Part shown: piece after piece, positions 7,866 to 16,805 of the stretch
How the letters are laid out: each line of letters begins with the position of its first letter
Numbering within the stretch: position 1 is the first letter of the stretch
From: Fusobacterium sp.
GTDB lineage: Bacteria; Fusobacteriota; Fusobacteriia; Fusobacteriales; Fusobacteriaceae
Length of the DNA: 36,358 nt
Reading direction: 5' to 3'
NCBI GenBank assembly: GCA_020024855.1
Contig: JAHHTB010000002.1
Span: 1 to 36,358, forward strand
Notes under the pieces: model-generated
What the model was told of the DNA's origin: nothing
Seen by the model: the letters and a program-made list of their open reading frames with translations, nothing else
The model's database searches: none
Program-made: the position numbers and the translations under genes

Positions 7866-9155
7866 ATGAAACACGAAATCAAAAAACTTGAAAAATCTGC
7901 AGTAGAGATTATAATGACTTTATCAAAAGAGGAATTTACTCCAATAAAAAATGAGATACTTGTAAGTGCTCAGAAAACTGTAGAAGTTCCAGGATTCAGA
8001 AAAGGACATGCTCCAATTGATCAAATCGAAGCTAAATATGCTGAAGGGATAAAAGAAGAATTAACAGATAAAGTTTTAAAGAAATATTTTGCAGATGTTG
8101 TTAAAGCTGAAGATTTAAAACCAGTAAGCCCAATGTACAATGTTAACGTAAAAATGGATGAAGAAACTTTTGAAGTTACTTTCTCTGTTGACGTTTTCCC
8201 TGAAGTAACTTTAGGAGAATACAAAGGAGTTGAAATAGAAAAAACTGTATTTGAAATGACAGATGACAAATTAAATGAAGAAATTGAAAGAATGCTTAAC
8301 TCTAAAGCTGAATTAAAAGTTGCTGAAGAAGGATACAAAGCTCAAATGGGAGATACAGTTGACCTAGCATTTGAAGGATTTGTTGATGGTGTAGCATTTG
8401 AAGGTGGAAAAGCTGATTCTCACCTATTAAAATTAGGAAGCAAAATGTTCATAGATACATTTGAAGAGCAATTAGTTGGATACACAGCTGGACAAGAAGG
8501 AGAAATCAATGTAACTTTCCCTGCTGAATATCACGCAGCTAACCTAGCTGGAAAACCTGCTACATTCAAAGTAAAAATCAATGCAGTTAAATTATTAAAC
8601 AAACCTGAATTAAATGAAGAGTTTGCTAAAGCAAATGGATTTGAATCAGTTGAAGATTTAAAAGCTAAAAAATCTGAAGAAGTAGCAAAAAGAGGAGAAG
8701 ACAATGCTAAAAACGAAAACAGAGGAAAAATGCTTAAGAAAATAACTGAAGCATCTACTGTTGAAGTTCCTCAAAGCTTAGTAATCAGAGAAGTTGAAGC
8801 TAAACTTGCAGATTTAGAGCAACAACTTATGATGCAAGGAATGGACTTAAACGGATACTTAAAAATGACTGGAATGACTATGGATACTATCTATAATCAA
8901 TTAGCTCCAATGTCTGAAAACAAAGTTAAAATGGATTTAATCCTAGATAAAATAGCAACTGAAGAGAAATTAGAAGTTTCTGAAGAAGAAATTGCTGAAA
9001 AAACAGCTGAAGTAGCTAAAATGTATGGAATGACTCCAGAAATTCTTAAAGAAGAATTAGACAAAACTAAAAAATATGATAGCTTTATAAATAGCTTAAA
9101 AACAGATTTATTAATGAGTAAAGCTATTGAATTAATCGAAGCTAACGCAAAATAA
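7866..9155 (+). CDS. tig: Trigger factor (ribosome-associated chaperone/prolyl isomerase)
   Basis: Binds the ribosome exit tunnel and protects nascent chains. The 429-residue protein has the N-terminal ribosome-binding domain with a GFRKGHAP signature loop (about residues 43-50, known as GFRKGxxP), an FKBP-type PPIase domain (about 155-240, GDTVDLAFEGFVDG) and a long helical C-terminal domain. The start follows AAGGAGG. It uses more C-ending codons (AAC, TTC, ATC, TAC) than its neighbours, which suggests high expression. It opens the protein-quality-control block with clpP, clpX and lon, an arrangement well known for tig-clpX-lon in Firmicutes. Confidence 0.97.
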   Translation: MKHEIKKLEKSAVEIIMTLSKEEFTPIKNEILVSAQKTVEVPGFRKGHAPIDQIEAKYAEGIKEELTDKVLKKYFADVVKAEDLKPVSPMYNVNVKMDEETFEVTFSVDVFPEVTLGEYKGVEIEKTVFEMTDDKLNEEIERMLNSKAELKVAEEGYKAQMGDTVDLAFEGFVDGVAFEGGKADSHLLKLGSKMFIDTFEEQLVGYTAGQEGEINVTFPAEYHAANLAGKPATFKVKINAVKLLNKPELNEEFAKANGFESVEDLKAKKSEEVAKRGEDNAKNENRGKMLKKITEASTVEVPQSLVIREVEAKLADLEQQLMMQGMDLNGYLKMTGMTMDTIYNQLAPMSENKVKMDLILDKIATEEKLEVSEEEIAEKTAEVAKMYGMTPEILKEELDKTKKYDSFINSLKTDLLMSKAIELIEANAK

Positions 9156-9176
9156 TAAATATTTAGTTTATAAAAT

Positions 9177-9206
9177 GGAAAGCAGAAAATTTATTTTCTG
9201 CTCTCC
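9177..9206 (+). terminator. Hairpin after tig, probable terminator or attenuator
   Basis: AGCAGAAAA (9181-9189) pairs with TTTTCTGCT (9194-9202) around a TTTA loop, and the stem extends by three more pairs after one A-C mismatch (9177-9179 with 9204-9206). The sequence after it (CCTTTAAAC) is a poor U tract, so termination is probably partial and clpP may be read through from tig. Confidence 0.6.
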
Positions 9207-9215
9207 CCTTTAAAC

Positions 9216-9251
9216 AAAAAATAAAATATTTATCAGAATATTTTATTTTTT
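9216..9251. repeat. Perfect 15 bp A/T-only inverted repeat before clpP
   Basis: The arm at 9216-9230 (AAAAAATAAAATATT) is exactly complementary to 9237-9251 (AATATTTTATTTTTT) around a 6-base loop TATCAG. It ends four bases before the clpP ribosome binding site (AAGGAGGAG, 9256-9264). No recognised CtsR or HrcA (CIRCE) operator is seen here. Confidence 0.75.
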
Positions 9252-9270
9252 ATTTAAGGAGGAGATAAAT

Positions 9271-9846
9271 ATGTATAATCCAATAGTTATAGAAAATACA
9301 AGTTACGGAGAAAGAAGTTATGATATATATTCAAGACTGTTAAAAGATAGAATAATTTTTCTAGGAACAGAGATAAATGATAATGTGGCTAATGCAATAG
9401 TAGCTCAACTTTTATTTTTAGAAGCAGAAGATCCTGAAAAAGATATTACTATGTATATAAATAGTCCTGGTGGAGTAGTTACTGCTGGAATGGCTATATA
9501 TGATACAATGAACTATATTAAACCAGATGTTCAAACTATATGTGTAGGTCAAGCAGCAAGTATGGGAGCTTTTCTTCTTTCTGCAGGAGCAAAAGGAAAG
9601 AGATTTTCTCTTGAAAATTCAAGAATAATGATACATCAACCACTTGGTGGTGCACAAGGTCAAGCAGTTGACATAGAAATTCATGCTAAAGAAATATTAA
9701 GAATAAAAGAAAAATTAAGTGAAATTTTAGCTGAAAATTGTGGAAAAACAGTAGAAGAAATATATAGAGATACTGACAGAGATAACTTTATGTCTGCTCA
9801 AGAAGCAGTAGAATATGGTATAATAGATAAAGTTATAAAAAGATAA
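9271..9846 (+). CDS. clpP: ATP-dependent Clp protease proteolytic subunit
   Basis: Serine protease that forms a double heptameric barrel and degrades substrates delivered by ClpX. The 191-residue protein has the catalytic triad visible as S97 (GQAASMGA), H122 (MIHQPLGG) and D171 (DRDNFMSAQEA). The YINSPGG oxyanion segment is at about residues 62-68. It starts after AAGGAGGAG with a possible short propeptide. It is followed 20 bases later by clpX, its unfoldase partner. No classic heat-shock operator is seen upstream, only two hairpins. Confidence 0.98.
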   Translation: MYNPIVIENTSYGERSYDIYSRLLKDRIIFLGTEINDNVANAIVAQLLFLEAEDPEKDITMYINSPGGVVTAGMAIYDTMNYIKPDVQTICVGQAASMGAFLLSAGAKGKRFSLENSRIMIHQPLGGAQGQAVDIEIHAKEILRIKEKLSEILAENCGKTVEEIYRDTDRDNFMSAQEAVEYGIIDKVIKR

Positions 9847-9866
9847 TTAAAAGTGAGGAGAATAAT

Positions 9867-11102
9867 ATGGATAAACCAGTTTGTTCTTTTTGTGGAAGAA
9901 GTCAGGATAAAGTAGGTAAACTTTTTTCTGGAATAAATGGAGCTTTCATATGTGAAGATTGTATAGAAGCTTGTTATGATATGTTAGATTACTCTCTTGG
10001 AGAGGAAGTAACAAAAGAGAATCCAAACTTTATAGAAACAGAACTTCTTACGCCAAAAGAGATAAAAGAAAAATTAGATGAATACGTAATAGGTCAAGAT
10101 GAAAGTAAAAAAGTCTTAGCTGTTTCAGTATATAATCACTATAAAAGAATAAAATTAGCCAATGAAATAGATAACTCAGTAGATGTGCAAAAATCAAATG
10201 TACTAATAATAGGTCCTACTGGTTCAGGAAAAACACTTCTTGCACAAACTCTTGCAAGAATATTAAATATTCCTTTTGCAATAGCTGATGCAACAACACT
10301 TACAGAAGCTGGATATGTTGGAGATGATGTTGAAAATGTTTTAGTTAGACTTTTACAATCAGCAAACTATGATGTTGAAGCAGCTGAAAGAGGAATAGTA
10401 TATATAGATGAGATAGATAAAATAGCAAGAAAATCAGAAAATATGTCTATAACAAGAGATGTTTCTGGTGAAGGTGTTCAACAGGCACTTTTAAAAATAA
10501 TAGAAGGAACAAAGTCACAAGTTCCTCCTCAAGGTGGAAGAAAACATCCTAACCAAGAATTGATTGAGATAGATACAAAAAATATTCTTTTTATTGTTGG
10601 TGGAGCTTTTGAAGGACTTGAAAAGGTTATTTCAAAAAGAACACAACATAAAAGTTTAGGTTTTGGTGCTGATACATCTAGAGTAAAAAGAGGGGAAGAA
10701 GGAGAAGTTTTAAGAAAAGTTACTCCTGAAGATCTTATAAAACAAGGAATAATTCCAGAACTAGTAGGAAGACTTCCACTTGTAACAACTCTTGATAGTC
10801 TTGATGAAGATGCTCTTTTAAGAATACTTGTTGAGCCTAAAAATGCCATAGTAAAACAATATCAAAAGTTCTTTGAAATGGAAGGGATAACTCTTGAAAT
10901 TACAGAGGAAGCTTTAAGAGAAGTTGCAAAAAGGGCAATGGCAAGAAGAATAGGAGCAAGAGGACTTAGAGCAATTTTAGAAAATACAATGCTTGAATTA
11001 ATGTACGAAGTTCCATCACAAAAAAATGTAGAAAAAGTTGTAGTAAATATTGATGGACTTGATGACTATAAAAAAGTTCAGATAATTCAAAAGGAGGGAT
11101 AA
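9867..11102 (+). CDS. clpX: ATP-dependent Clp protease ATP-binding subunit ClpX
   Basis: AAA+ unfoldase that recognises and threads substrates into ClpP. The 411-residue protein has an N-terminal zinc-binding domain with C6, C9, C29 and C32 (CSFC and CEDC). The AAA+ domain has Walker A GPTGSGKT at 116-123 and Walker B VYIDEIDK further on. The IGF-like loop that docks on ClpP corresponds to the LGFGAD region (around residue 265). It starts after GTGAGGAG. Its last codons (AAG GAG GGA TAA) form the ribosome binding site of lon, so the two are probably translated in a coupled way. Confidence 0.98.
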   Translation: MDKPVCSFCGRSQDKVGKLFSGINGAFICEDCIEACYDMLDYSLGEEVTKENPNFIETELLTPKEIKEKLDEYVIGQDESKKVLAVSVYNHYKRIKLANEIDNSVDVQKSNVLIIGPTGSGKTLLAQTLARILNIPFAIADATTLTEAGYVGDDVENVLVRLLQSANYDVEAAERGIVYIDEIDKIARKSENMSITRDVSGEGVQQALLKIIEGTKSQVPPQGGRKHPNQELIEIDTKNILFIVGGAFEGLEKVISKRTQHKSLGFGADTSRVKRGEEGEVLRKVTPEDLIKQGIIPELVGRLPLVTTLDSLDEDALLRILVEPKNAIVKQYQKFFEMEGITLEITEEALREVAKRAMARRIGARGLRAILENTMLELMYEVPSQKNVEKVVVNIDGLDDYKKVQIIQKEG

Positions 11103-11108
11103 TAGCTT

Positions 11109-13424
11109 ATGGAAAATAGATTACCATTTTTGCCTACAAGAGATTTAGTTATCTTCCCTGGAGTAGTAACACCCGTATATGTTGGAAGAGATAAAAGTGT
11201 AAAAACTCTTGAAAAAATACAAAGTAGTGGAAATGATAAGATGCTTTTTGGAATGCAAAGAGATATCATGAAGGAAGATCCTAAATTACCTGAAGATGTA
11301 TACACAACAGGAGTAATAGTAAATGTACTTCAAACTGTAAAAATGCCAAATAAAACAATAAAAATGTTAGTTGAAGCAGAAAGTAGAGTACTTTTAGAAA
11401 ATCCTAAAGAAGAGGAAGATGGATCATATTCAGCTGGGTATATAAAATTAGAATGTAAAAATACAGATTCAAAAGAAGTTCTAGCTGTTTATAGAAAAGT
11501 TGTAGATTATTATGAGAAATATGCAAAATTTTTAGGAAAATCACTTCCTGAAGTTTTAGTAACATTAAAATCTACAAAAGATCTTAATGGTGGATTTGAT
11601 TTAATTGCAAATAACCTTATGATTGATTCACAAGATAAACAAAAAATCCTTGAAGTTTTAGACTTAGAGGAAAGAGGATATATGATTTTAGATCTTCTTT
11701 CAAGAGAAATAGAGATAAGTGAAATTGAAAAGAAGGTTGAAGATAAAGTTAGAAATAAAATGAATGATGCTCAAAAAGCATATTATTTAAAAGAAAAAAT
11801 TAATGCCATGAAAGAGGAGATACAAGATTATACTCCTGAAGATGAAAATTCAGATTTGGCAGAGAAAATAGAAAAAGCAAAACTTCCTGCTGATGTTAAG
11901 AAAAAAGTGGAAGAAGAACTTAAAAAAATGAGTAAAATGCCTGCTTTTTCTGCTGAAGCATCTGTATCAAGAAATTATATAGAAACACTTCTTGATCTTC
12001 CATGGAAAAAAACGACAAAAGATGATCTTGATATAGAAAAAGCATCAAAGATTTTAGATAGAGATCACTATGGATTAAAAGAAGTAAAAGAGAGAATTCT
12101 TGACTACCTTGCAGTAAAACAACTTAATCCAAAAATGAAGGGGACAATAATTTGTCTTGTTGGACCTCCAGGAGTTGGAAAAACTTCCCTTGCTAGATCA
12201 ATAGCTGATTCAATGGGAAGAAAATTTACAAGAGTTTCACTTGGTGGCGTAAGAGATGAAGCTGAAATAAGAGGACATAGAAGAACATATATAGGTTCTA
12301 TGCCAGGAAGAATAATGAAAGCAATGAAAATTGCAGGAGTAAAAAATCCTCTTATCCTTTTAGATGAGTTAGATAAAATGTCTAGTGATTTTAAAGGAGA
12401 TCCAGCTTCAGCAATGCTTGAAGTTCTTGATCCAGAGCAAAATATTCATTTTGAAGATCATTATATAGATGTTGCTTATGACTTATCAGAAGTATTTTTT
12501 CTTGCGACAGCAAATGATTTAAGAAATATACCAGAACCTTTAATAGATAGAATGGAGATAGTGACTTTATCTTCATATACTGAATATGAAAAACTTCATA
12601 TAGCAAAACAATATTTAGTAAAACAACTTCAAGAAGAAAATGGATTAAAAAATGTAAAAGTAACTATATCAGACAATGTTATTTTAAAAATTATTAATGA
12701 ATATACTAGAGAAGCAGGTGTAAGAAGCCTTAAGAGAGAAATAAATAACTTATTTAGAAAGTTAGCTAGAAAAGTTGTAAAGGAAAAATTAGATAAGATA
12801 GTAGTAAATACTAATAATCTTGAAAAATATCTTGGAAAAGCTAAATTCAGACCTGAAAAAATGAAAGAAAAAACTTATAAAGTTGGAATAGTAAATGGGC
12901 TTGCATGGACAGCTGTTGGTGGAGTGACACTTGAAGTACAAGGAGTTTTAATTCCGGGTAAGGGAGTATTAAATCTTACAGGTACTTTAGGAAATGTTAT
13001 GAAAGAGTCAGCTGAAGTATCATTCACTTATATTAAGTCAAACTTTGAAAAATATAAAATAAATGAAAAAGAATTTTTAGAAAAGAAAAATATTCATCTT
13101 CATTTCCCAGAAGGAGCAACACCAAAAGATGGACCATCTGCTGGTATAACAATAACAACTGCTATTCTTTCAGTTTTAACAGGAAGAGAGATAAGACAAG
13201 ATATAGCTATGACAGGAGAAATCACAATAACAGGTGAAGTTCTTCCAATAGGTGGAGTAAAAGAAAAAGTTATTGGAGCTCATAGAGCTGGAATAAGAGA
13301 AGTAATTCTTCCAGAAGATAATAGACCTGATATTGTAGATATCCCACATGAAGTTGCAAAAGATATGAAAATAAATTTTGTAAAAAATTATGATGAAGTT
13401 GAAAAATTAGTTTTCAAAAAATAA
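11109..13424 (+). CDS. lon: ATP-dependent protease Lon
   Basis: Soluble AAA+ serine protease for damaged and regulatory proteins. The 771-residue protein shows the N-terminal substrate-binding domain (LPFLPTRDLVIFPG), Walker A GPPGVGKT at 352-359, Walker B ILLDELDK, and the C-terminal protease with the Ser-Lys dyad: S677 in DGPSAGIT and K720 in GGVKEK, 43 residues apart as in E. coli Lon. It starts six bases after clpX. The tig-clpP-clpX-lon-engB order fits the quality-control cluster known from Gram-positive bacteria. No frame disruption is seen. Confidence 0.98.
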   Translation: MENRLPFLPTRDLVIFPGVVTPVYVGRDKSVKTLEKIQSSGNDKMLFGMQRDIMKEDPKLPEDVYTTGVIVNVLQTVKMPNKTIKMLVEAESRVLLENPKEEEDGSYSAGYIKLECKNTDSKEVLAVYRKVVDYYEKYAKFLGKSLPEVLVTLKSTKDLNGGFDLIANNLMIDSQDKQKILEVLDLEERGYMILDLLSREIEISEIEKKVEDKVRNKMNDAQKAYYLKEKINAMKEEIQDYTPEDENSDLAEKIEKAKLPADVKKKVEEELKKMSKMPAFSAEASVSRNYIETLLDLPWKKTTKDDLDIEKASKILDRDHYGLKEVKERILDYLAVKQLNPKMKGTIICLVGPPGVGKTSLARSIADSMGRKFTRVSLGGVRDEAEIRGHRRTYIGSMPGRIMKAMKIAGVKNPLILLDELDKMSSDFKGDPASAMLEVLDPEQNIHFEDHYIDVAYDLSEVFFLATANDLRNIPEPLIDRMEIVTLSSYTEYEKLHIAKQYLVKQLQEENGLKNVKVTISDNVILKIINEYTREAGVRSLKREINNLFRKLARKVVKEKLDKIVVNTNNLEKYLGKAKFRPEKMKEKTYKVGIVNGLAWTAVGGVTLEVQGVLIPGKGVLNLTGTLGNVMKESAEVSFTYIKSNFEKYKINEKEFLEKKNIHLHFPEGATPKDGPSAGITITTAILSVLTGREIRQDIAMTGEITITGEVLPIGGVKEKVIGAHRAGIREVILPEDNRPDIVDIPHEVAKDMKINFVKNYDEVEKLVFKK

Positions 13425-13438
13425 AATAGGAGATAATT

Positions 13439-14029
13439 ATGATAATAAAACAAGCAGAATTTGTGAAATCTGCTGTATATGAAAAAGATTATCCTGAAGA
13501 ACTTTCTAATATAGAGTTTGCTTTTGTTGGAAGATCAAATGTAGGAAAATCTTCTCTTATAAATAGTATAACAAGAAGAGGAAAACTTGCTAGAATAAGT
13601 AAAACTCCAGGAAGAACACAACTTATAAACTATTTTATAATAAATAATGAGTTTTTTTTAGTAGATCTTCCAGGGTATGGTTTTGCTAAAGTTCCAAAAG
13701 CTATGAAAGCTGAATGGGGACAAACTATGGAAAGATATCTTGCAAGTAAGAGAAATAAATTAGTTTTTGTTCTTCTTGATATAAGAAGAGTACCAACAGC
13801 AGAAGATATGGATATGCTTCATTGGCTTGATCACTTTGATATTCCATTTAAAATTATATTTACTAAAATGGATAAAGTGTCAAATAATGAAAAATTTAAA
13901 TGTTTAAAAGCTATAAGAACAAAACTAGAATTTCATAATGAAGATGTATTCTTTCACTCTTCATTAAAGGATACAGGTAGAGAAGAAATTTTAGACTATA
14001 TAGAAGAAATATTAAATGAAGGAAAATAA
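13439..14029 (+). CDS. engB: Ribosome biogenesis GTP-binding protein EngB/YsxC
   Basis: Small GTPase needed for 50S subunit assembly. The 196-residue protein has GRSNVGKS at 31-38, the G2/G3 region SKTPGRTQLINYF and DLPGYGFA, and the G4 motif TKMDK (around residues 143-147). The start follows TAGGAGATAATT. Its position directly after lon is conserved in many bacteria. The stop codon region carries the AGGAGGG ribosome binding site for valS. Confidence 0.96.
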   Translation: MIIKQAEFVKSAVYEKDYPEELSNIEFAFVGRSNVGKSSLINSITRRGKLARISKTPGRTQLINYFIINNEFFLVDLPGYGFAKVPKAMKAEWGQTMERYLASKRNKLVFVLLDIRRVPTAEDMDMLHWLDHFDIPFKIIFTKMDKVSNNEKFKCLKAIRTKLEFHNEDVFFHSSLKDTGREEILDYIEEILNEGK

Positions 14030-14045
14030 AACAGGAGGGAAATTA

Positions 14046-16706
14046 ATGAAAGAATTAGAAAAGATATATTCTCCTAGTGAAATTGAAAAAAAATGGTATA
14101 AGCACTGGGAAGAATCTAAATATTTTGCAGCTACTTTAGAAGATGGTAAGGAGAACTATTCAATAGTTATCCCTCCTCCAAATGTAACAGGAATACTTCA
14201 TATGGGACACGTTTTAAATAACTCTATTCAAGATACTCTTGTAAGATATAATAGAATGACTGGAAAAAATACTTTATGGCTTCCAGGGTGTGACCATGCT
14301 GGTATTGCAACTCAAAATAAAGTAGAGAGAAAACTAGCTGAAGAGGGACTTACAAAAGAAGATTTAGGAAGAGAAGAATTTTTAAAGAGAACTTGGGAAT
14401 GGAAAGAGGAGCATGGTGGAATAATTACTAACCAACTTAGAAAATTAGGTGCTTCACTTGACTGGGATAGAGAAAGATTTACAATGGACGAAGGACTTTC
14501 TGATGCAGTAAGACATATATTCGTTGATTTATATAATGATGGATTAATATATCAAGGGGAATATATGGTAAACTGGTGTCCAAGATGTGGAACAGCTCTT
14601 GCAGATGATGAAGTTGACCACGTAGAAAAACCAGGAAATTTCTGGCATATAAAATATCCAGTAAAAGGAACAGATAAATTTCTTATAATAGCAACAACAA
14701 GACCAGAAACAATGCTTGCAGACGTTGCTATTGCAGTAAATCCTAACGATGAAAGATACAAAGAATTTGTAGGTAAAAAAGCGATACTTCCATTAGTAGG
14801 AAGAGAGATTGAAATTATAGCTGATGAATATGTTGATATGGAATTTGGAACAGGAGCATTAAAAATAACTCCAGCCCATGACCCTAACGACTTTAACATT
14901 GGAAATAAATACAATCTTCCAATCATCAATATGATGACTGCAGATGGAAAAATAGTTGAAGATTATCCAAAATATGCAGGACTAGATAGATTTGAAGCAA
15001 GAGAAAGAATAGTTGAGGATTTAAAAGCAGAAGGATACCTTGTAAAAATAGAACCTCATAATCATAATGTAGGTACTTGTTATAGATGTGGAACTATAAT
15101 AGAGCCTAGAGTTTCTAAACAATGGTTTGTAAAAATGGAACCTCTTGCAAAAAGAGCTCTTGAAGTTGTAAGAAATGGCGAAATAAAAATCATGCCAAAG
15201 AGAATGGAAAAAATCTATTATAACTGGCTTGAGAATATAAGAGACTGGTGTATTTCAAGACAACTTTGGTGGGGACATAGAATACCTGCATGGTATGGAC
15301 CAGATAAGAAAATGTTTGTTGCTATAAATGAAGAAGAAGCAATGAAACAAGCTGAAACTCATTATGGTAAAAAAGTTGAACTTATTCAAGAGGAAGATGT
15401 ACTTGATACATGGTTCTCATCAGCATTATGGCCTTTCTCAACTCTTGGCTGGCCAGAAAAAACAAAATCATTAGAAACTTTCTATCCAACTTCTACACTT
15501 GTAACAGGTGCAGATATTATATTCTTCTGGGTAGCAAGAATGATAATGTTTGGACTTTATGAAATGGATGAAATTCCATTTAAAAATGTATTCTTCCACG
15601 GAATTGTAAGAGATGAAATAGGAAGAAAAATGTCAAAATCATTAGGAAATTCTCCTAACCCATTAGACCTTATTGAAAAATATGGAGCCGATGCTATAAG
15701 ATTTGCAATGATTTACAACACATCTCAAGGACAAGATGTTCATTTCTCTGAAAAACTTATTGAAATGGGAAGAAACTTTGCAAATAAAATGTGGAATGGT
15801 TCAAGATTTGTTATTATGAACCTAGATGGTTTTGATGTAACAAAAGTTGATAAATCTAAATTAAAATATGAGCTTGTTGATAAATGGATATTCTCAAGAT
15901 TAAATGAAACTGCTGCTGAAGTGGCAGATAAACTTGATAAATTCCTTCTTGATGAAGCAGCAAAATCAGTATATGAATTCTTAAGAGGAGATTTCTGTGA
16001 CTGGTATGTAGAAATGGCTAAAATAAGATTATATAATTCAGAAGATGTTGATTCTAAATTAACTGCTCAATATGTATTATGGACAGTTCTAGAAGCTGGA
16101 ATGAGATTACTTCACCCATTCATGCCTTATATAACAGAAGAAATTTGGCAAACAATAAAAGCAGAGGGAGAAACAGTAATGCTTTCTGAATACCCTGTTG
16201 CTGATGAACAATTAATAGATAAAGATGTAGAAAAATCTTTTGAATATATTAAAGAATTAATTTCTTCTTTAAGAAATATAAGAGCAGAAGCTGGAATATC
16301 TCCTGCTAAACCAGCAAAAGTTGTAATTAAGTCTTCAGACGAAAGTGAACTTAATACAATTAAAGAAAACTACTTCTTTATTACAAAACTTGGAAATTTA
16401 GAATCTATAGAGTGTGGAAAAGATATGGAAAAACCTGCTCAAAGTGGATTTAGAGTTACAGGAAATTCAGAAGTTTATATGATACTTACAGGTCTTCTTG
16501 ATATAGAAGCAGAGGTTAAAAAATTACAAGCTCAATTAGATAAAGTTGCAGTTGAACTTGAAAAAATGAATGCAAAACTTTCTAATGAGAAATTTACTTC
16601 AAAAGCTCCTGCTCACATATTAGAGAGAGATAGAAGAATTCAAAAAGAATATCAAGATAAGTTTGATAAATTATCTGAAAATATAAAGGAATTACAAAAT
16701 CAATAG
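14046..16706 (+). CDS. valS: Valyl-tRNA synthetase
   Basis: Class I aminoacyl-tRNA synthetase charging tRNA-Val, with editing of mischarged threonine. The 886-residue protein has the HIGH-type signature HMGH at 52-55 and KMSKS at 528-532, a CP1 editing domain with TTRPETMLAD (about 215-225), an anticodon-binding domain, and a C-terminal coiled-coil arm (about 820-886). ATG 14046 follows AGGAGGG (14033-14039). An in-frame ATG at 14016 lies inside engB and lacks a ribosome binding site. No T-box leader is seen, so it appears to be expressed simply as the last gene of this block. Confidence 0.98.
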   Translation: MKELEKIYSPSEIEKKWYKHWEESKYFAATLEDGKENYSIVIPPPNVTGILHMGHVLNNSIQDTLVRYNRMTGKNTLWLPGCDHAGIATQNKVERKLAEEGLTKEDLGREEFLKRTWEWKEEHGGIITNQLRKLGASLDWDRERFTMDEGLSDAVRHIFVDLYNDGLIYQGEYMVNWCPRCGTALADDEVDHVEKPGNFWHIKYPVKGTDKFLIIATTRPETMLADVAIAVNPNDERYKEFVGKKAILPLVGREIEIIADEYVDMEFGTGALKITPAHDPNDFNIGNKYNLPIINMMTADGKIVEDYPKYAGLDRFEARERIVEDLKAEGYLVKIEPHNHNVGTCYRCGTIIEPRVSKQWFVKMEPLAKRALEVVRNGEIKIMPKRMEKIYYNWLENIRDWCISRQLWWGHRIPAWYGPDKKMFVAINEEEAMKQAETHYGKKVELIQEEDVLDTWFSSALWPFSTLGWPEKTKSLETFYPTSTLVTGADIIFFWVARMIMFGLYEMDEIPFKNVFFHGIVRDEIGRKMSKSLGNSPNPLDLIEKYGADAIRFAMIYNTSQGQDVHFSEKLIEMGRNFANKMWNGSRFVIMNLDGFDVTKVDKSKLKYELVDKWIFSRLNETAAEVADKLDKFLLDEAAKSVYEFLRGDFCDWYVEMAKIRLYNSEDVDSKLTAQYVLWTVLEAGMRLLHPFMPYITEEIWQTIKAEGETVMLSEYPVADEQLIDKDVEKSFEYIKELISSLRNIRAEAGISPAKPAKVVIKSSDESELNTIKENYFFITKLGNLESIECGKDMEKPAQSGFRVTGNSEVYMILTGLLDIEAEVKKLQAQLDKVAVELEKMNAKLSNEKFTSKAPAHILERDRRIQKEYQDKFDKLSENIKELQNQ

Positions 16707-16712
16707 TAATTA

Positions 16713-16744
16713 AAAAGGAATAGAATTTAAATTCTATTCCTTTT
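16713..16744 (+). terminator. valS terminator
   Basis: AAAAGGAATAGAA (16713-16725) pairs perfectly with TTCTATTCCTTTT (16732-16744) around a TTTAAA loop, and the 3' arm itself supplies the U tract. Confidence 0.9.
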
Positions 16745-16761
16745 CTTATAAAAGTAGAAAT

Positions 16762-16797
16762 AAAAAAGCTGAATCAGAAACTCTGTTCAGCTTTTTT
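16762..16797. terminator. Bidirectional terminator between valS and brnQ
   Basis: AAAAAAGCTGAA (16762-16773) and TTCAGCTTTTTT (16786-16797) form a 12 bp stem with A and T tracts on both sides, so it can stop transcription from valS (plus) and from brnQ (minus), whose stop codon is nine bases away. Confidence 0.9.
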
Positions 16798-16805
16798 GTT
16801 TATAA

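Noticed and set aside
9156..9270. CtsR or CIRCE heat-shock operator upstream of clpP
   Set aside because: No tandem heptad of the CtsR type and no TTAGCACTC/GAGTGCTAA repeat; only A/T hairpins are present.
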